Shown: positions 43,001 to 52,500 of the stretch, piece after piece | How the letters are laid out: the number at the start of each line of letters is the position of its first letter | Position numbering within the stretch: the first letter of the stretch is position 1 | Assembly (NCBI GenBank): GCA_024235135.1 | Contig: JACKMZ010000006.1 | Location: 149,676 to 213,675, forward strand | Length of the DNA stretch: 64,000 nt | Reading direction: 5' to 3' | Source of the DNA: Gammaproteobacteria bacterium | GTDB lineage: Bacteria > Pseudomonadota > Gammaproteobacteria > Competibacterales > Competibacteraceae | The notes under the pieces: model-generated | Databases searched by the model: none | Seen by the model: the letters and a program-made list of their open reading frames with translations, nothing else | What the model was told of the DNA's origin: nothing | Translations under genes and position numbers: made by a program

Positions 43001-43664
43001 CATAGACACCCATAAATTCGATCCCGAGCGGGTGGAGTGCGATCCGGAAATACTGGCTCTAAAACGACCGGATTGCCTGAATCTACTGTTTATCGGCCGT
43101 CTGGACCGGCAGAAGCAACCGCTGGTGATGGCGCAAGTGGCATTGGCTTTGAAAGAACGCGGAATTTCCTTCGTGATACACGTGCTGGGCGAGGGTAACA
43201 TCGAATCCCAACATAAAGACCTTCAAAACTATATTAGGGCCCACGATCTAGCCGATCAGATTATTCTGCATGGCGTTCAGTCCCAAGACAGAATCATGAG
43301 TTGGTACAAGATTGGCGACATCGTGCTGATGACTTCGGCATGGGAGGGAATACCCATCGTATTATACGAGGCCATGGCCATGGGTTTACCGTGCGTGGCG
43401 CCCAATGTCGGAGGCATCGAGGAGCTGATGAGGGATGGGTGCGGCGTCGTCATCGACGACCGGGAAGACGTCGAACAGTACGTCCATGCCCTGGAAAGGC
43501 TTTATCATGATCCGATATTGCGCGAGACCATGGGCATCGACAGTCGGCGACGTTGCCGAGAGTTTTTCGACATTACGCGCATGCAGAAGGAATACGATGC
43601 TTTTTACTCGGACCTCGTGCACGGCGCCCCCAGAAATTCCGTTAGGCCGGAACATGTCCAGTGA
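40026..43664 (+). CDS. Giant glycosyltransferase: GT2 - coiled coil - GT2 - GT4
   Basis: 1212 residues. Residues 1-240: a GT-A domain (VSIIIPSYNHG, LLIIDDGSTDDS, ILNSDDLYHP). Residues ~320-375: a predicted coiled coil, rich in Gln, Leu and Glu. Residues ~460-690: a second GT-A domain (VSIISPCYNYG, LDPDDVIDPTF, YEDWELVVNLV). Residues ~820-1200: a GT-B domain (ILYIAPWMVPGGADIV, LLFIGRLDRQKQPLVM, WEGIPIVLYEAMAMGLPCVAPN). Such multi-domain enzymes build repeating surface polysaccharides or glycans. The gene is visibly less GC-rich than its neighbours. It overlaps the next gene by 11 bases. Confidence 0.87.
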   Translation: MTKDPILVSIIIPSYNHGRFVVDTLQSALAQRTEGIAIELLIIDDGSTDDSLALLLDQKDAAIQVFSQPNQGAAFTLNRGLSLARGAYIAILNSDDLYHPNRLSTLIEALEARPDCQLAVSKVRLIDEANNPITDGADFAWLKKSQDRYQNTHDLLLSVLIDNFTCTTSNFLFRKSLIEKIGAFSDLRYVHDLDFLLRSILSGEIIHVDQELLSYRVHRTNTIKEKNAANKAEFIFELSWVIASLMENPALYQRVDIERLISGLLEAHRNNIDAILFMHLYFKKLGNRQQLLQEEDGKSTLIEIINQKIAHVEYVNRLVELRDLHAQQAPSLQKRIEQLKRENSLQAQRVADLTDEFAILQRKNETIWKERLWFQSQFERILNSKRFRLFSHIRDITLRRNLKYNSLAILKLLLPLGWKQRLKHFRQRNISLSRYRRFLANAYSALYRKLYPPIKIEQAEYYGPLVSIISPCYNYGAYLDSFIDCLQKQTFSDYEVILIDDGSTDISTIDKIREIEERHLDYLRIVRQNNQGVIAARNNAINAAKGKYIFPLDPDDVIDPTFLEKCLLYLESSPSHYFVYSWTYSTGESHFIWETYDTNPLDVLNENRAGFIIAPREALFQVNGYNPAMREGYEDWELVVNLVRSGYVGKAIPEPLYHYNVKQGSRNFFAKARHEQLKELIRKLHADYLYAHESNLKKAGRLNQIVTNPLINLSRKQAAGREDRLLIEIGHRSVTPEQLARILNLPGGLDKKSLLTCAPRWMRFFHLNARDELFAYFPEHYHPYGNAAVTLEYFDCAYRISRLDVDRLPSQSTAPRDSQSINILYIAPWMVPGGADIVTIDWFKGLDNARFNKYFVTTEPKNNAWIFNLKGYAREIYELPALGYSDPQKIRDFVLDLIALKDIRIVHVMNSRIGYDLLPAIKQKFHEIVTVAQFHCFDYLDNGQRAGYPHDIPMKYDAYIDFYNVVSLALQREILESYSPIDEAKFKVIYCCIDTHKFDPERVECDPEILALKRPDCLNLLFIGRLDRQKQPLVMAQVALALKERGISFVIHVLGEGNIESQHKDLQNYIRAHDLADQIILHGVQSQDRIMSWYKIGDIVLMTSAWEGIPIVLYEAMAMGLPCVAPNVGGIEELMRDGCGVVIDDREDVEQYVHALERLYHDPILRETMGIDSRRRCREFFDITRMQKEYDAFYSDLVHGAPRNSVRPEHVQ

Positions 43665-44478
43665 TGAAACGGCGGATCGTTCCCCTGTCGTTCCCGTCAG
43701 CGTCGTCATTCCAGCTTATCAGTGCCGTGACACGATAACGAGAGCCATTAACTCCGTATTCGCGCAAACCTGTTTGCCCAGGGAGACTATCGTCGTCGAC
43801 GATGGCAGTACCGATGGAACAGCGGAAATAGTGAATGAGTTGTCGCAATCCCAGGGGTCGGACTGGCTGAAGATCATCGTCAGGCCGGAAAATGGCGGTC
43901 CGTCGCTAGCGCGTAATCTGGGCTGGTCCGTGGCCACGCAACCCTATATCGCATTTTTGGACGCGGACGACAGTTGGCATCCACGGAAACTGGAAGTTCA
44001 ATATCGATACATGAAGACTCGCCCGGATGTCGATATAACAGCCCACCGCTCTATCGGCTATCGGGACCCGCCACAAGACTTCCATGCGGGAAGACCACAC
44101 CGGGACAAGCCTATTTCCCGTGGTGTTTTACTGCTCTCGAATCGCTTGCCGACCTCGACGGTGATGCTTAAACGCGAATTACCTCTGCGCTTCGATAGCG
44201 AAAAAAGAGTTTCCGAGGATTATTTGCTTTGGCTTGAATTAATCTGCGGTGACTACAAGGGGGTTATCATCGATGCGCCGCTGGCCCTCAAATACAAGGC
44301 AGCCTATGGCGAAGGGGGCCTGAGCGCCCGTTTGTGGGAGATGGAGCTAGGGGAGATCGATACCTATAGGCAACTGTCCGAGAAAAGACTCATCCACCGC
44401 TTCTGGCAACTATTGCTGATCCCCTGGTCACTGGCAAAATACGTTTTAAGAGTCTTGATTACCCTATTGCGTCGATAA
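43654..44478 (+). CDS. Glycosyltransferase family 2
   Basis: 274 residues, a single GT-A domain: VSVVIPAYQCRDTITRAI, IVVDDGSTDGTAEIV, AFLDADDSWHPRKLE and a C-terminal basic helical tail near a hydrophobic stretch (FWQLLLIPWSLAKYVLRVLI), which may attach it to the membrane. ATG 43654 is chosen because it gives the usual short leader and overlaps the preceding stop by 11 bases. It is probably part of the same polysaccharide operon as the giant enzyme. Confidence 0.88.
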   Translation: MSSDETADRSPVVPVSVVIPAYQCRDTITRAINSVFAQTCLPRETIVVDDGSTDGTAEIVNELSQSQGSDWLKIIVRPENGGPSLARNLGWSVATQPYIAFLDADDSWHPRKLEVQYRYMKTRPDVDITAHRSIGYRDPPQDFHAGRPHRDKPISRGVLLLSNRLPTSTVMLKRELPLRFDSEKRVSEDYLLWLELICGDYKGVIIDAPLALKYKAAYGEGGLSARLWEMELGEIDTYRQLSEKRLIHRFWQLLLIPWSLAKYVLRVLITLLRR

Positions 44479-44575
44479 GGAAACGATGGATCATCCGTCA
44501 AGCCAGCCTCGGGTTGGGGCAATCGGCAGAGGAACCGCTATTGTCGACTAGGGACGGCCTTTTACGATTCGCCCC

Positions 44576-45799
44576 ATGAAACTGCTTTATCTCGTCACCG
44601 AAGATTGGTTTTTTGCATCCCATTTCTTGCCTATGGGACGCGCGGCGCGCGATCTGGGCTGCGAGGTGGTCATCGCCACGCGCATCGGATACCACAAGGC
44701 GCTGCTGGAAGCCGAAGGCTTTCGGGTGGTGCCGATCCTATTCCGGCGAAGAAGCCTCTCCGCTCTGCACAATTTCCTTTTGATCAGGGAATTGGCGCAT
44801 CTCTACCAATCGGAACGACCCGACATCGTGCATCACATTTCCCTGAAGCCCGTCATCCTGGGCACGCTGGCCGCGAAACTGGCCGGCATACGGAATGTGG
44901 TCAACGCGATCACGGGCTGGGGATATTCCACCGTGGCCACGGGATGGCGCGGCGCGATTCTCGGCAAAATGGTTCCCGCCGTGGTGCGGCTGATCACCCT
45001 CGAACGGAACCCCGGATATCGATTCATCTTCGAGAATCGTGACGATGCCGCGATGCTGCTAGGCCCCCACCTGGAACAGCAACAATATCGGTATCTTGTC
45101 GTCGGCGGAGCCGGCGTCAATCTGGAGCACTTTCATTCCCTAACTCCACCGCACCGGGATACGGACATTACGGTCGGACTGGTCAGCCGCATGCTTTGGA
45201 GCAAGGGCATCGACCTGGCCGTGGCCGCGGTTCAACAATTGCGCGACGAGGGGTTGGCCGTGCAACTATGGTTGGTCGGCACCACCGACCCGGACAATCC
45301 CCAAGCCTTTTCTCGACAGCAACTCGGCCAATGGGACGCCACCCCCGGCATACGCTGGCTGGGTTATCAAGAAGACGTCAGGGAAACCTGGCGCGAAGCG
45401 GATATCGCCTTGTTGCCTTCGCGCGGCGGAGAAGGACTGCCCCGCGTCCTACTGGAAGCCGCCGCCTGCGCCAGACCTTTGATTACCACCCTGGTACCGG
45501 GCTGTCGCGACTTCGTGGAAGATGGCCACAATGGCCTGCTGGTTCCCCCCGGCGACGCCCCGGCGCTGGCGCGAGCCATCCGCTATTTGGCGCTGCATCC
45601 GGACGTCCGCCAGCAAATGGGGCTGGCCGCTCGGGAACGGATCGAAGCCAGCCATTCGGAAGCCCATATCGCGTCCTGCGTGGGCAGTTTGTATTGCGGT
45701 CTGCTCAAGACGGGCGGGAGCACCGCGCCAACGCCCGCCAATACCGGCCGACCCTCCGCAGAGGTTCCGTCAGCCGCCAGGAGCGGGAAGCCACGATAG
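44576..45799 (+). CDS. Glycosyltransferase family 4
   Basis: 407 residues. N-terminal LLYLVTEDWFFASHFLPMGR and central IVHHISLKPVILGTLAA, then the C-terminal half with VGLVSRMLWSKGIDLAV and SRGGEGLPRVLLEAAACARPLI. The N-terminal pattern resembles the enzymes that transfer the second or third sugar in O-antigen or capsule pathways; the donor is unknown. The last 95 bases lie over the 3' end of the convergent deacetylase gene, an overlap that touches only the disordered tail of both proteins. Confidence 0.9.
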   Translation: MKLLYLVTEDWFFASHFLPMGRAARDLGCEVVIATRIGYHKALLEAEGFRVVPILFRRRSLSALHNFLLIRELAHLYQSERPDIVHHISLKPVILGTLAAKLAGIRNVVNAITGWGYSTVATGWRGAILGKMVPAVVRLITLERNPGYRFIFENRDDAAMLLGPHLEQQQYRYLVVGGAGVNLEHFHSLTPPHRDTDITVGLVSRMLWSKGIDLAVAAVQQLRDEGLAVQLWLVGTTDPDNPQAFSRQQLGQWDATPGIRWLGYQEDVRETWREADIALLPSRGGEGLPRVLLEAAACARPLITTLVPGCRDFVEDGHNGLLVPPGDAPALARAIRYLALHPDVRQQMGLAARERIEASHSEAHIASCVGSLYCGLLKTGGSTAPTPANTGRPSAEVPSAARSGKPR

Positions 45800-46637
45800 C
45801 CGCGTAGCGCGCCCGCCAATCCTGTTCGGCGCACTCCGGCTCCCTGGTCGCATCATTCTCGTCACGCGCGAAATCATCCTCGTCCTGGAAACCTTCGATG
45901 GCCCATTGCAGATACCGCCTTCTTCGGGCCGGATCGATGACCTTGTGCGGAACCGCTCCGCCCGCCACCACCCAATAGGCTTCCGCCGCCTGGACCGTAC
46001 GCGGCAAAGTATACGTGCGATAGCGATTGAGCGCCTCGATATGGCGGTCATAATCCTGCTCGGCCAGTTGACTGGCAAAGCACTGAATCGCTCGTTGTTT
46101 GCGTTCGACGAGATTCGATATGTCCAACAAACGATTCGGAGACAGGGGAATGCCTATCTCGTACATGGCTAGCCGCACTGGCGCCCCAATACGACGGACG
46201 GCCTCCACGGCGGTCAGCGCCAGGGCCCGATGATCGGGATGCATTTCCACGAGAGACGGCGCATAAAGCCAATGCGTTCCGAACTCACGACACGCCCCGA
46301 CCAAGCGTTGCGCCAATGACTCGTCGCACGGCAATTCCCGATCCCGATAATCCCAAAACAGCGGCTCTCCATAGCCCAGAATCCGCGCGGCGGCCCGGCT
46401 TTCTTCACGACGCCGGGCAATATAGGCCGCCCGCCGTGGCGCATCCGCCGCGGCTAACCAACCGCCGCCATCGGTGAGTACGATGACCCGAACAGGATCA
46501 CCCGCTTCCAGATGGCGCATGATGGCGCCCGCGCAACCCAGTACTTCATCATCGGGATGGGGCGCCAGCACCAGGGCCGGACCCTCGCCCAGCCGCGTGA
46601 CGGCCTTATAGGGCATGATTTGACTTTCGACATTCAT
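45705..46637 (-). CDS. PIG-L family sugar deacetylase
   Basis: 310 residues. Zinc-binding motifs VLAPHPDDEVLGCAG and EMHPDHRALA are present, as in LmbE/PIG-L deacetylases that remove acetyl groups from N-acetylglucosamine-type substrates. The last ~50 residues, basic (ARYAAIVASRSWRLTEPLRR), resemble a tail common on polysaccharide-locus proteins. Its 3' end overlaps the convergent GT4 gene by 95 bases. Likely a glycan-tailoring enzyme for the neighbouring pathway (inference from position). Confidence 0.87.
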   Translation of the reverse strand: MNVESQIMPYKAVTRLGEGPALVLAPHPDDEVLGCAGAIMRHLEAGDPVRVIVLTDGGGWLAAADAPRRAAYIARRREESRAAARILGYGEPLFWDYRDRELPCDESLAQRLVGACREFGTHWLYAPSLVEMHPDHRALALTAVEAVRRIGAPVRLAMYEIGIPLSPNRLLDISNLVERKQRAIQCFASQLAEQDYDRHIEALNRYRTYTLPRTVQAAEAYWVVAGGAVPHKVIDPARRRRYLQWAIEGFQDEDDFARDENDATREPECAEQDWRARYAAIVASRSWRLTEPLRRVGRYWRALARCSRPS

Positions 46638-46926
46638 GGCGACCGTGTTCGTTCTATCGCGTAAATCCTTTGATCGGGTTCTGAACCGGGCAAGGCCCGT
46701 TCAATCGATACTTCACTGTACCAATTCATTCAGTGTATTGGCCAACACCGCCGAGCACAGGTATGCTAATCCAACAGATACGGGAAATGCGAAAATGAGT
46801 GCTGAGAGTGAGAGTCGCTTCCCTATCGATAAAGCGCAATGCACACCTTCCAGCACGACAAAGATGACCTAACCGCCGTGACGCGAAAACTGCGTCCCAC
46901 CCCTTCGGATGTGAATTGAGGAGCAT

Positions 46927-47316
46927 ATGACAATGCCAAAACTTCAGAGAAGTATAATTTTATTATTGAGTTGTCTACTGCTTGTGGTCACCTGGGCGAC
47001 AGCCAGCGCCCGCGAATTGCCGATCGTCACCGGCGAGCACTGGACGACCGCCACGGAGCGGGAGAAAAAAGCCTTTCTACTCGGCATGGAAACCATCATC
47101 AAAGTCGAGCAGGAACTTCAGGGTTCCAATCCCGGACCTGAGATCAGAGAGCGCAGTTTCATTCCCGATCTGGTCAAGGGCCTGAGCCAATATACGATCA
47201 CCACGGCGATGCAGGCCATCGATGCCTACTATGCCAAGAATCCCGATAAGGTCAAACGCCCGGTTCTCGAAGTGATCTGGTTCGAGCTGACATTGCCCAA
47301 TCTCGCATCCCGATAA
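46927..47316 (+). CDS. Small exported protein of unknown function
   Basis: 129 residues with a clear signal peptide (SIILLLSCLLLVVTWATASA, cleaved after ASA) and a helical mature part of ~100 residues (EREKKAFLLGMETIIKVEQE). GAGGAG lies three bases before the ATG. Downstream, 12 bases away, is the glycine-zipper lipoprotein gene; the two probably form a two-gene envelope operon. No family recognised with confidence. Confidence 0.7.
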   Translation: MTMPKLQRSIILLLSCLLLVVTWATASARELPIVTGEHWTTATEREKKAFLLGMETIIKVEQELQGSNPGPEIRERSFIPDLVKGLSQYTITTAMQAIDAYYAKNPDKVKRPVLEVIWFELTLPNLASR

Positions 47317-47328
47317 AGGATAACGACC

Positions 47329-47556
47329 ATGAAAAAGACGTTTGCCGTATTCACCGTCGTGCTGCTGACTAGCAGCGTGGGATGCACGAACATGACCCCC
47401 GAACAGCAAGGCACACTGAGCGGAGTGGCCATCGGCGCGGCGGCCGGAGCGGGGATCAGCGCCATCGCCGGTGGCGACGCCGGAATCGGCGCTATCGTGG
47501 GAGGCGCCATGGGTGGCGTGGTCGGCAATATGAAAGGCCGCCGGGATACGTACTGA
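47329..47556 (+). CDS. Glycine-zipper lipoprotein
   Basis: 75 residues. The lipobox SVGC places the lipid on Cys19. The mature protein is a glycine-zipper segment (GVAIGAAAGAGISAIAGGDA, then GIGAIVGGAMGGVVGN) like the YMGG/Gly-zipper outer membrane lipoproteins. A strong AAAGGA lies before the ATG. Such proteins line or bind the outer membrane and peptidoglycan; a specific role is not evident. Confidence 0.85.
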   Translation: MKKTFAVFTVVLLTSSVGCTNMTPEQQGTLSGVAIGAAAGAGISAIAGGDAGIGAIVGGAMGGVVGNMKGRRDTY

Positions 47557-48009
47557 TCGCCGGACTCGGCGTCGGTGGCAAACCGCCTGTCGTTTGCCAC
47601 CGGCAGCGGGTTCCAATCGACCGCCCCGACTGCTTTCGCGGACGCGTCCGCATCGCGAAAATTCCCCGGCATGCCTTTCCTAGCCTGCGTCAACCGGGTT
47701 CGCCTTCGACGCGGTCCGTCCCCGTCGCCCAACGACCTCCGAAGGGCAGACCCTGAAGCACGGATCTCGATCCAACCGACGCCCATCCGGAAAATAGTCG
47801 GAAAGACGTCGGCCAGCCGGGTTATCCTCACATCGCCCCTGTTTGAACGAAGGGCTCACGACACTGGCAACAAAACCCGCTAGCCTTAATGGCTTGCTAT
47901 AATCAGCCGCTGATATGATTTCCACCCATCTACCGCTCACTGGCAGAGTCGTATCGAGTGGGAGCATACGTCGCCCTGGCATCAGACCTAACCGCTTCCG
48001 AGGGAGGCA
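47557..48009. other. Intergenic region between lipoprotein gene and GH57 gene
   Basis: No gene was supported. Besides the hairpin at 47573-47602 it shows nothing I can name; the final bases (GAGGGAGG just before 48010) are the ribosome binding site of the next gene. Confidence 0.55.
47573..47602 (+). terminator. Inverted repeat after the lipoprotein gene, possible terminator
   Basis: An 11-bp perfect stem (CGGTGGCAAAC and GTTTGCCACCG) with an eight-base loop begins 17 bases after the stop. No T run follows, so it may act in mRNA stability or Rho-linked termination instead. Confidence 0.35.
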
Positions 48010-49419
48010 ATGAAAGAAATCCATCACGCGCTGGTGTTGAACATGCATCAGCCTCCGAGCAATCTTGATCATTTGCTGGCAACCAACGAATGGGAAGCCA
48101 AGGAAATCCTTTTCGCCTACGACCGTATGCCGCGAGTGCTCTGGGGCTATGAGGATATCGCCCGAGTCCATTTGTCGTTGTCCGGCACCCTACTGGAAAC
48201 GCTTTCCAACGCCGATTTTCAATCCCGCACCTATGGCATGGTCGATTGCGGTTCGCTGATCTGGTATTTGCAGAACCAGAAAATCTTCGAACTGCTCGGG
48301 ACAGGGTATTACCACCCGGTGCTGGCGTTGATTCCGGAAGCCGACTGGGACGAGCAGATCGCCCGTTGGCAGGGCTTGGCGCGTCATCTATTCTGGCGCA
48401 GCCAGTTCAACGGGTTCTGGCCACCGGAAATGGGCTTCGACATGCAGATGATTCCTCATCTGAAGCGGGCCGGCTATCGCTACGTGATGGTCGATAGCGA
48501 ATACATCGATCCCGTCGATAAGATGAGCTGGCAGGAACTGCGTTATCGGCCGCATATCGCCGAATACGGCGGCGCCGAGATGATCATCATCGTGCGCGAT
48601 CGGGAATTGTCCGATGCGCAACTGGCGGGCATGGATTACGACTGGTTCTATAACGAGTTGCAAGAGCGAACCAAATGGTGCGGTTTCCCGCCGCTGGTCA
48701 CCACGGCCACCGACGGTGACAACGGAGGCTGGTTCCGCAACGTCAATCCACAGGCCAATTTCTGGACTTATTTCTACGCCCATGCGCTAGACGAGATCCG
48801 CGCCGGACGCTCATTGATGCGACCGACGTTCATCAGCGACTATCTCGACCGATTCGGCGCCGTGGGGCGAGTCACGGTTCGCCGTGGCGCCTGGAACACG
48901 GACGCGCATCACGGCTGGGATTTTCATCAATGGCAAGGCTCCCAGACACAGCGCGACGCCTTGAAGCGCATTTACCAAATCAGCGGCGAATATCATCGGC
49001 TGGCCACGGCCGCGTCGACTCTCCCGCGGACCGAAGGCGAACTGAACCGTGTGCTCCATGAAGCGCATTGGCATCTGTTGCGCGCCGAGACCAGTTGCAA
49101 TATCTACTGGGGCGAAGCGTGGGTCTACAAAACCCATCAGGATCTGGATGACGCCGCCTGGCACCTGGGCGAAGCTCGGGCGCTGCTCGGCGATCGCGTT
49201 GTAGTGACTCTGCCCCCCGAGGCAACCACACCCCAGGCATCCGCGCGGACCATGACCAAGCCCGAGTCCAAGCCCGAGTCCGAGTCCAAGCCCGAGTCCA
49301 AGCCCGAGTCCGAGTCCAAGCCCGAGACCACGGCCGAAACCCAAACTGAATCACAACCCGCGACGGTTGCCGTAACGAAACCCTCCGCGGCGCGAACGAC
49401 GACTATTTCTGACTCTTAG
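48010..49419 (+). CDS. Glycoside hydrolase family 57 protein with KPES-repeat tail
   Basis: 469 residues. Residues 1-~400 resemble GH57 alpha-glucan enzymes: the N-terminal VLNMHQPPSNL, a FWPPEMGFDMQMI stretch in which the Glu may be the nucleophile, a central TTATDGDNGGW and a C-terminal helical part (WGEAWVYKTHQDLDDAAWHL). GH57 includes amylases and 4-alpha-glucanotransferases acting on glycogen-like polymers. The tail from ~415 is Lys-Pro-Glu-Ser repeats, then low-complexity Thr/Ser. GGAGG lies directly before the ATG. Confidence 0.87.
   Translation: MKEIHHALVLNMHQPPSNLDHLLATNEWEAKEILFAYDRMPRVLWGYEDIARVHLSLSGTLLETLSNADFQSRTYGMVDCGSLIWYLQNQKIFELLGTGYYHPVLALIPEADWDEQIARWQGLARHLFWRSQFNGFWPPEMGFDMQMIPHLKRAGYRYVMVDSEYIDPVDKMSWQELRYRPHIAEYGGAEMIIIVRDRELSDAQLAGMDYDWFYNELQERTKWCGFPPLVTTATDGDNGGWFRNVNPQANFWTYFYAHALDEIRAGRSLMRPTFISDYLDRFGAVGRVTVRRGAWNTDAHHGWDFHQWQGSQTQRDALKRIYQISGEYHRLATAASTLPRTEGELNRVLHEAHWHLLRAETSCNIYWGEAWVYKTHQDLDDAAWHLGEARALLGDRVVVTLPPEATTPQASARTMTKPESKPESESKPESKPESESKPETTAETQTESQPATVAVTKPSAARTTTISDS
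49261..49320 (+). repeat. Two exact 30-bp tandem repeats in the GH57 gene
   Basis: Bases 49261-49290 and 49291-49320 are identical; each unit is a 12-mer CCCGAGTCCAAG plus an 18-mer of the same motif, encoding KPES/PESESK-type repeats. The slippage-prone unit is in frame (multiples of three), so copy number changes would lengthen the tail without breaking the gene. Confidence 0.9.
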
Positions 49420-49527
49420 ACTCCTAGTGCAGTTTCCCCGGCAACGGCGCTCCGGTTCGCCTTCGACACGCCCGGTTCAGCGCCGTTACCCTCACCGCCA
49501 CCATTTTATGTATCGCTTCGCCCCTCC

Positions 49528-52500
49528 ATGCCTGGTGTCGCTTCTGCCCCGCTGAATCTCTTCGAACCGCCTCTGCCCACCCAAGCGGGCGCCAAACTGA
49601 CTTGGGGTGGGTTGCTAGGCAGCAGCCATGCCTTGTTGATCGCTTCGGTCCTTGCCCGCCACGCGGGGATGGTCCTGGTCATCGCGCCGGACAGTCAAGG
49701 CGCGGCTCGGTTGGCGGAAGAACTCCGCTTTTTCACCGGCGGCGAAACGGATGTACGGATTTTCCCGGATTGGGAAACGCTGCCCTACGACATTTTCTCT
49801 CCGCATCAGGATATCGTCTCCCAACGTCTGTCGACCCTGTACCGCTTGCCCGCGCAACGCCAAGGGGTACTGATCGTGCCACTGGCCACGCTGTTGCAGC
49901 GCCTGGCTCCCCGCGCCTTTCTGGACCAACACTCGCTGCTGCTGAGCGTCGGCGAACGGCTGGATCAGGCGTCATTCCGCCAACGTCTGGAAGCGGCCGG
50001 TTACACCTGCGTATCACAGGTGCTGGAGCACGGGGAATTCGCGGTGCGTGGCTCGCTGATCGACCTTTTCCCCATGGGCAGCGAACTGCCTTACCGCGTC
50101 GACTTGTTCGACGACGAGATCGAGAGCATCCGCACATTCGAGGCGGAGTCGCAACGTTCCATCGCCAAGGTCGACGCCATAGAACTGTTGCCGGCACGGG
50201 AGTTCCCGCTGGACAAGGACGGGATTACCCGCTTTCGCCAGGGATTCCGCAGCCGCTTCGAAGGCGACCCGCAGCGCAGCCTGATCTATCGGGAAGTCAG
50301 CAACGGCAACCCACCCGCGGGCATCGAGTACTACTTGCCCCTGTTTTTTCAAACCACCGAGACGTTGTTCGACTACCTGCCGGCGACCACCCTGGTCATC
50401 ACATTGGAAGCCGTGGACGAAGCATTGACGGCATTCCAAGCCCGTTTGCTGGAACGCTACGAACAACGCCGCCACGACATCGAGCGTCCCCTGCTGCCTC
50501 CCGCCGCCTTATTTCTGGATAACGGTCTGTTCCGCCGGATGCTGAGCGGCTATCCGCAGATCGTTTTGCGGCGCCAAGCCCAGGATGGCCAAACCGCCAA
50601 CTTCGGCGCCTTGGACCCACCGGTGTTGTCGACGCCATCACGGGCCGACGCGCCCGGCGCGACGTTGCAGACTTTCGTACAGGATTATGCCGGGCGGGTG
50701 CTGGTGACGGTGGAATCCCCCGGTCGCCGCGAAGTGTTGTTGGACACCTTACGCACGACCGGTCTCAAACCCCAGACTTGCGTAGGGTGGCAGGATTTTC
50801 TGCAATCCGACTTAAGACTGGCCATCACCCTAGCTCCCCTGGAACAGGGGCTGATGCTGGAAACGCCGGCGCTGGCGATCGTAACGGAAGCCCAGTTGTA
50901 TGGGGAACGCGCCGGACAGGCTCGTCGTCGCACCCCCAACCGCGATCCCGAGACGATCATCCGCAATCTCACGGATCTGGCCATCGGCGCGCCGGTCGTA
51001 CACGAAGAACACGGCGTGGGCCGCTACGCGGGTTTGCAACGGCTGACGGCGGCCGGTATCGAAGCCGAGTACGTGGTCCTGAAATATGCCGAGGACGGCA
51101 CGCTCTACGTGCCCGTCGCGTCGCTGCATCTGCTCGGCCGCTATACGGGTTCGGCGCCGGATTCGGCGCCGCTGCACAAGCTGGGGACCGAACAGTGGGC
51201 GCGCGCCAAACAAAAGGCGGCGGAACGTGTCCGGGATGTCGCGGCGGAACTGCTGGATCTGTACGCCCGCCGCCAGTCCCGGCCGGGGCAGATCTGCCGG
51301 TTGAACGAAGCCGATTACGCCGCGTTCGCGGCGGGTTTCCCCTTCGAGGAAACGCCCGATCAGCAGGCCGCCATCGAAGCGGTGCTGGACGATCTCGGTT
51401 CGGGCAAACCGATGGACCGGTTGGTCTGCGGCGACGTCGGTTTCGGCAAGACCGAAGTCGCCATGCGGGCCGCCTTCGCCGCCGTGCAGGATGGCCGCCA
51501 GGTCGCCATGCTGGTGCCCACCACGTTGCTGGCCCAGCAGCATTATCAGAACTTCCTGGATCGGTTCGCCGATTGGCCGATTCGGATTGCCGTGCTGTCC
51601 CGCTTCAACACCAAGAAACAGCAGGATGCCGTGTTGCCCGGCTTGCAGAATGGCACGGTGGACATCGTCATCGGCACGCACAAGCTGTTGCAGGGCGCCG
51701 TCAAATTCAAGAATCTCGGTCTGCTCATCATCGACGAGGAGCATCGGTTCGGCGTACGCCAGAAGGAACGACTGAAAGCCCTGCGCGCCGAAGTCGACAT
51801 TCTGACCCTGACCGCGACACCCATCCCCCGCACCTTGAACATGGCCATGGCCAGCCTGCGCGATCTGTCCATTATCGCCACGCCGCCGGCCCAGCGACTG
51901 GCGGTGAAGACCTTCGTCGGCCAATGGAACGACGTGTTATTACAGGAAGCCTGCCAGCGCGAGATGAAACGCGGTGGGCAAGTGTATTTCCTGCACAACG
52001 AGGTGGAAACCATCGAACGCCAGGCCAAGACGCTGCAAGCCTTGGCGCCCGAGGCGCGCATCGCCGTCGCCCACGGCCAGATGCGGGAACGGGATCTGGA
52101 ACAGGTGATGCTGGATTTCTATCATCGCCGCTCGCATATCCTGCTCTGCACCACCATTATCGAAAGCGGTATCGATGTGCCCACGGCCAACACCATCATC
52201 ATCAATCGCGCGGATAAATTGGGTTTGGCGCAACTGCATCAACTGCGCGGTCGGGTCGGACGCTCCCATCATCGCGCCTATGCTTATCTGGTCGTACCGC
52301 CGCGCGAGGCGATGACCACGGACGCGGTCAAACGCATCGAAGCCATAGAATCGCTGGAGGATTTGGGCGCGGGCTTCATGCTGGCCACGCATGATCTGGA
52401 GATCCGCGGCGCGGGTGAATTGCTGGGTGAAGAGCAGAGCGGCCAGATTCAGGAAATCGGTTTTACTTTATACATGGAATTGCTGGAACGAGCGGTCCAG

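Noticed and set aside
46636..46872. 78-codon plus-strand frame upstream of the exported protein gene
   Set aside because: Adjacent to the deacetylase start on the other strand and lacking a ribosome binding site; sequence looks non-coding.
49261..49320. Tandem repeats as a possible CRISPR array
   Set aside because: The repeats are adjacent with no spacers and lie in a coding tail with a three-base period.
50778..52217. 479-codon out-of-frame reading inside mfd, and a 364-codon antisense one
   Set aside because: Arg- and Pro-rich shadow frames within a gene with full Mfd motifs.
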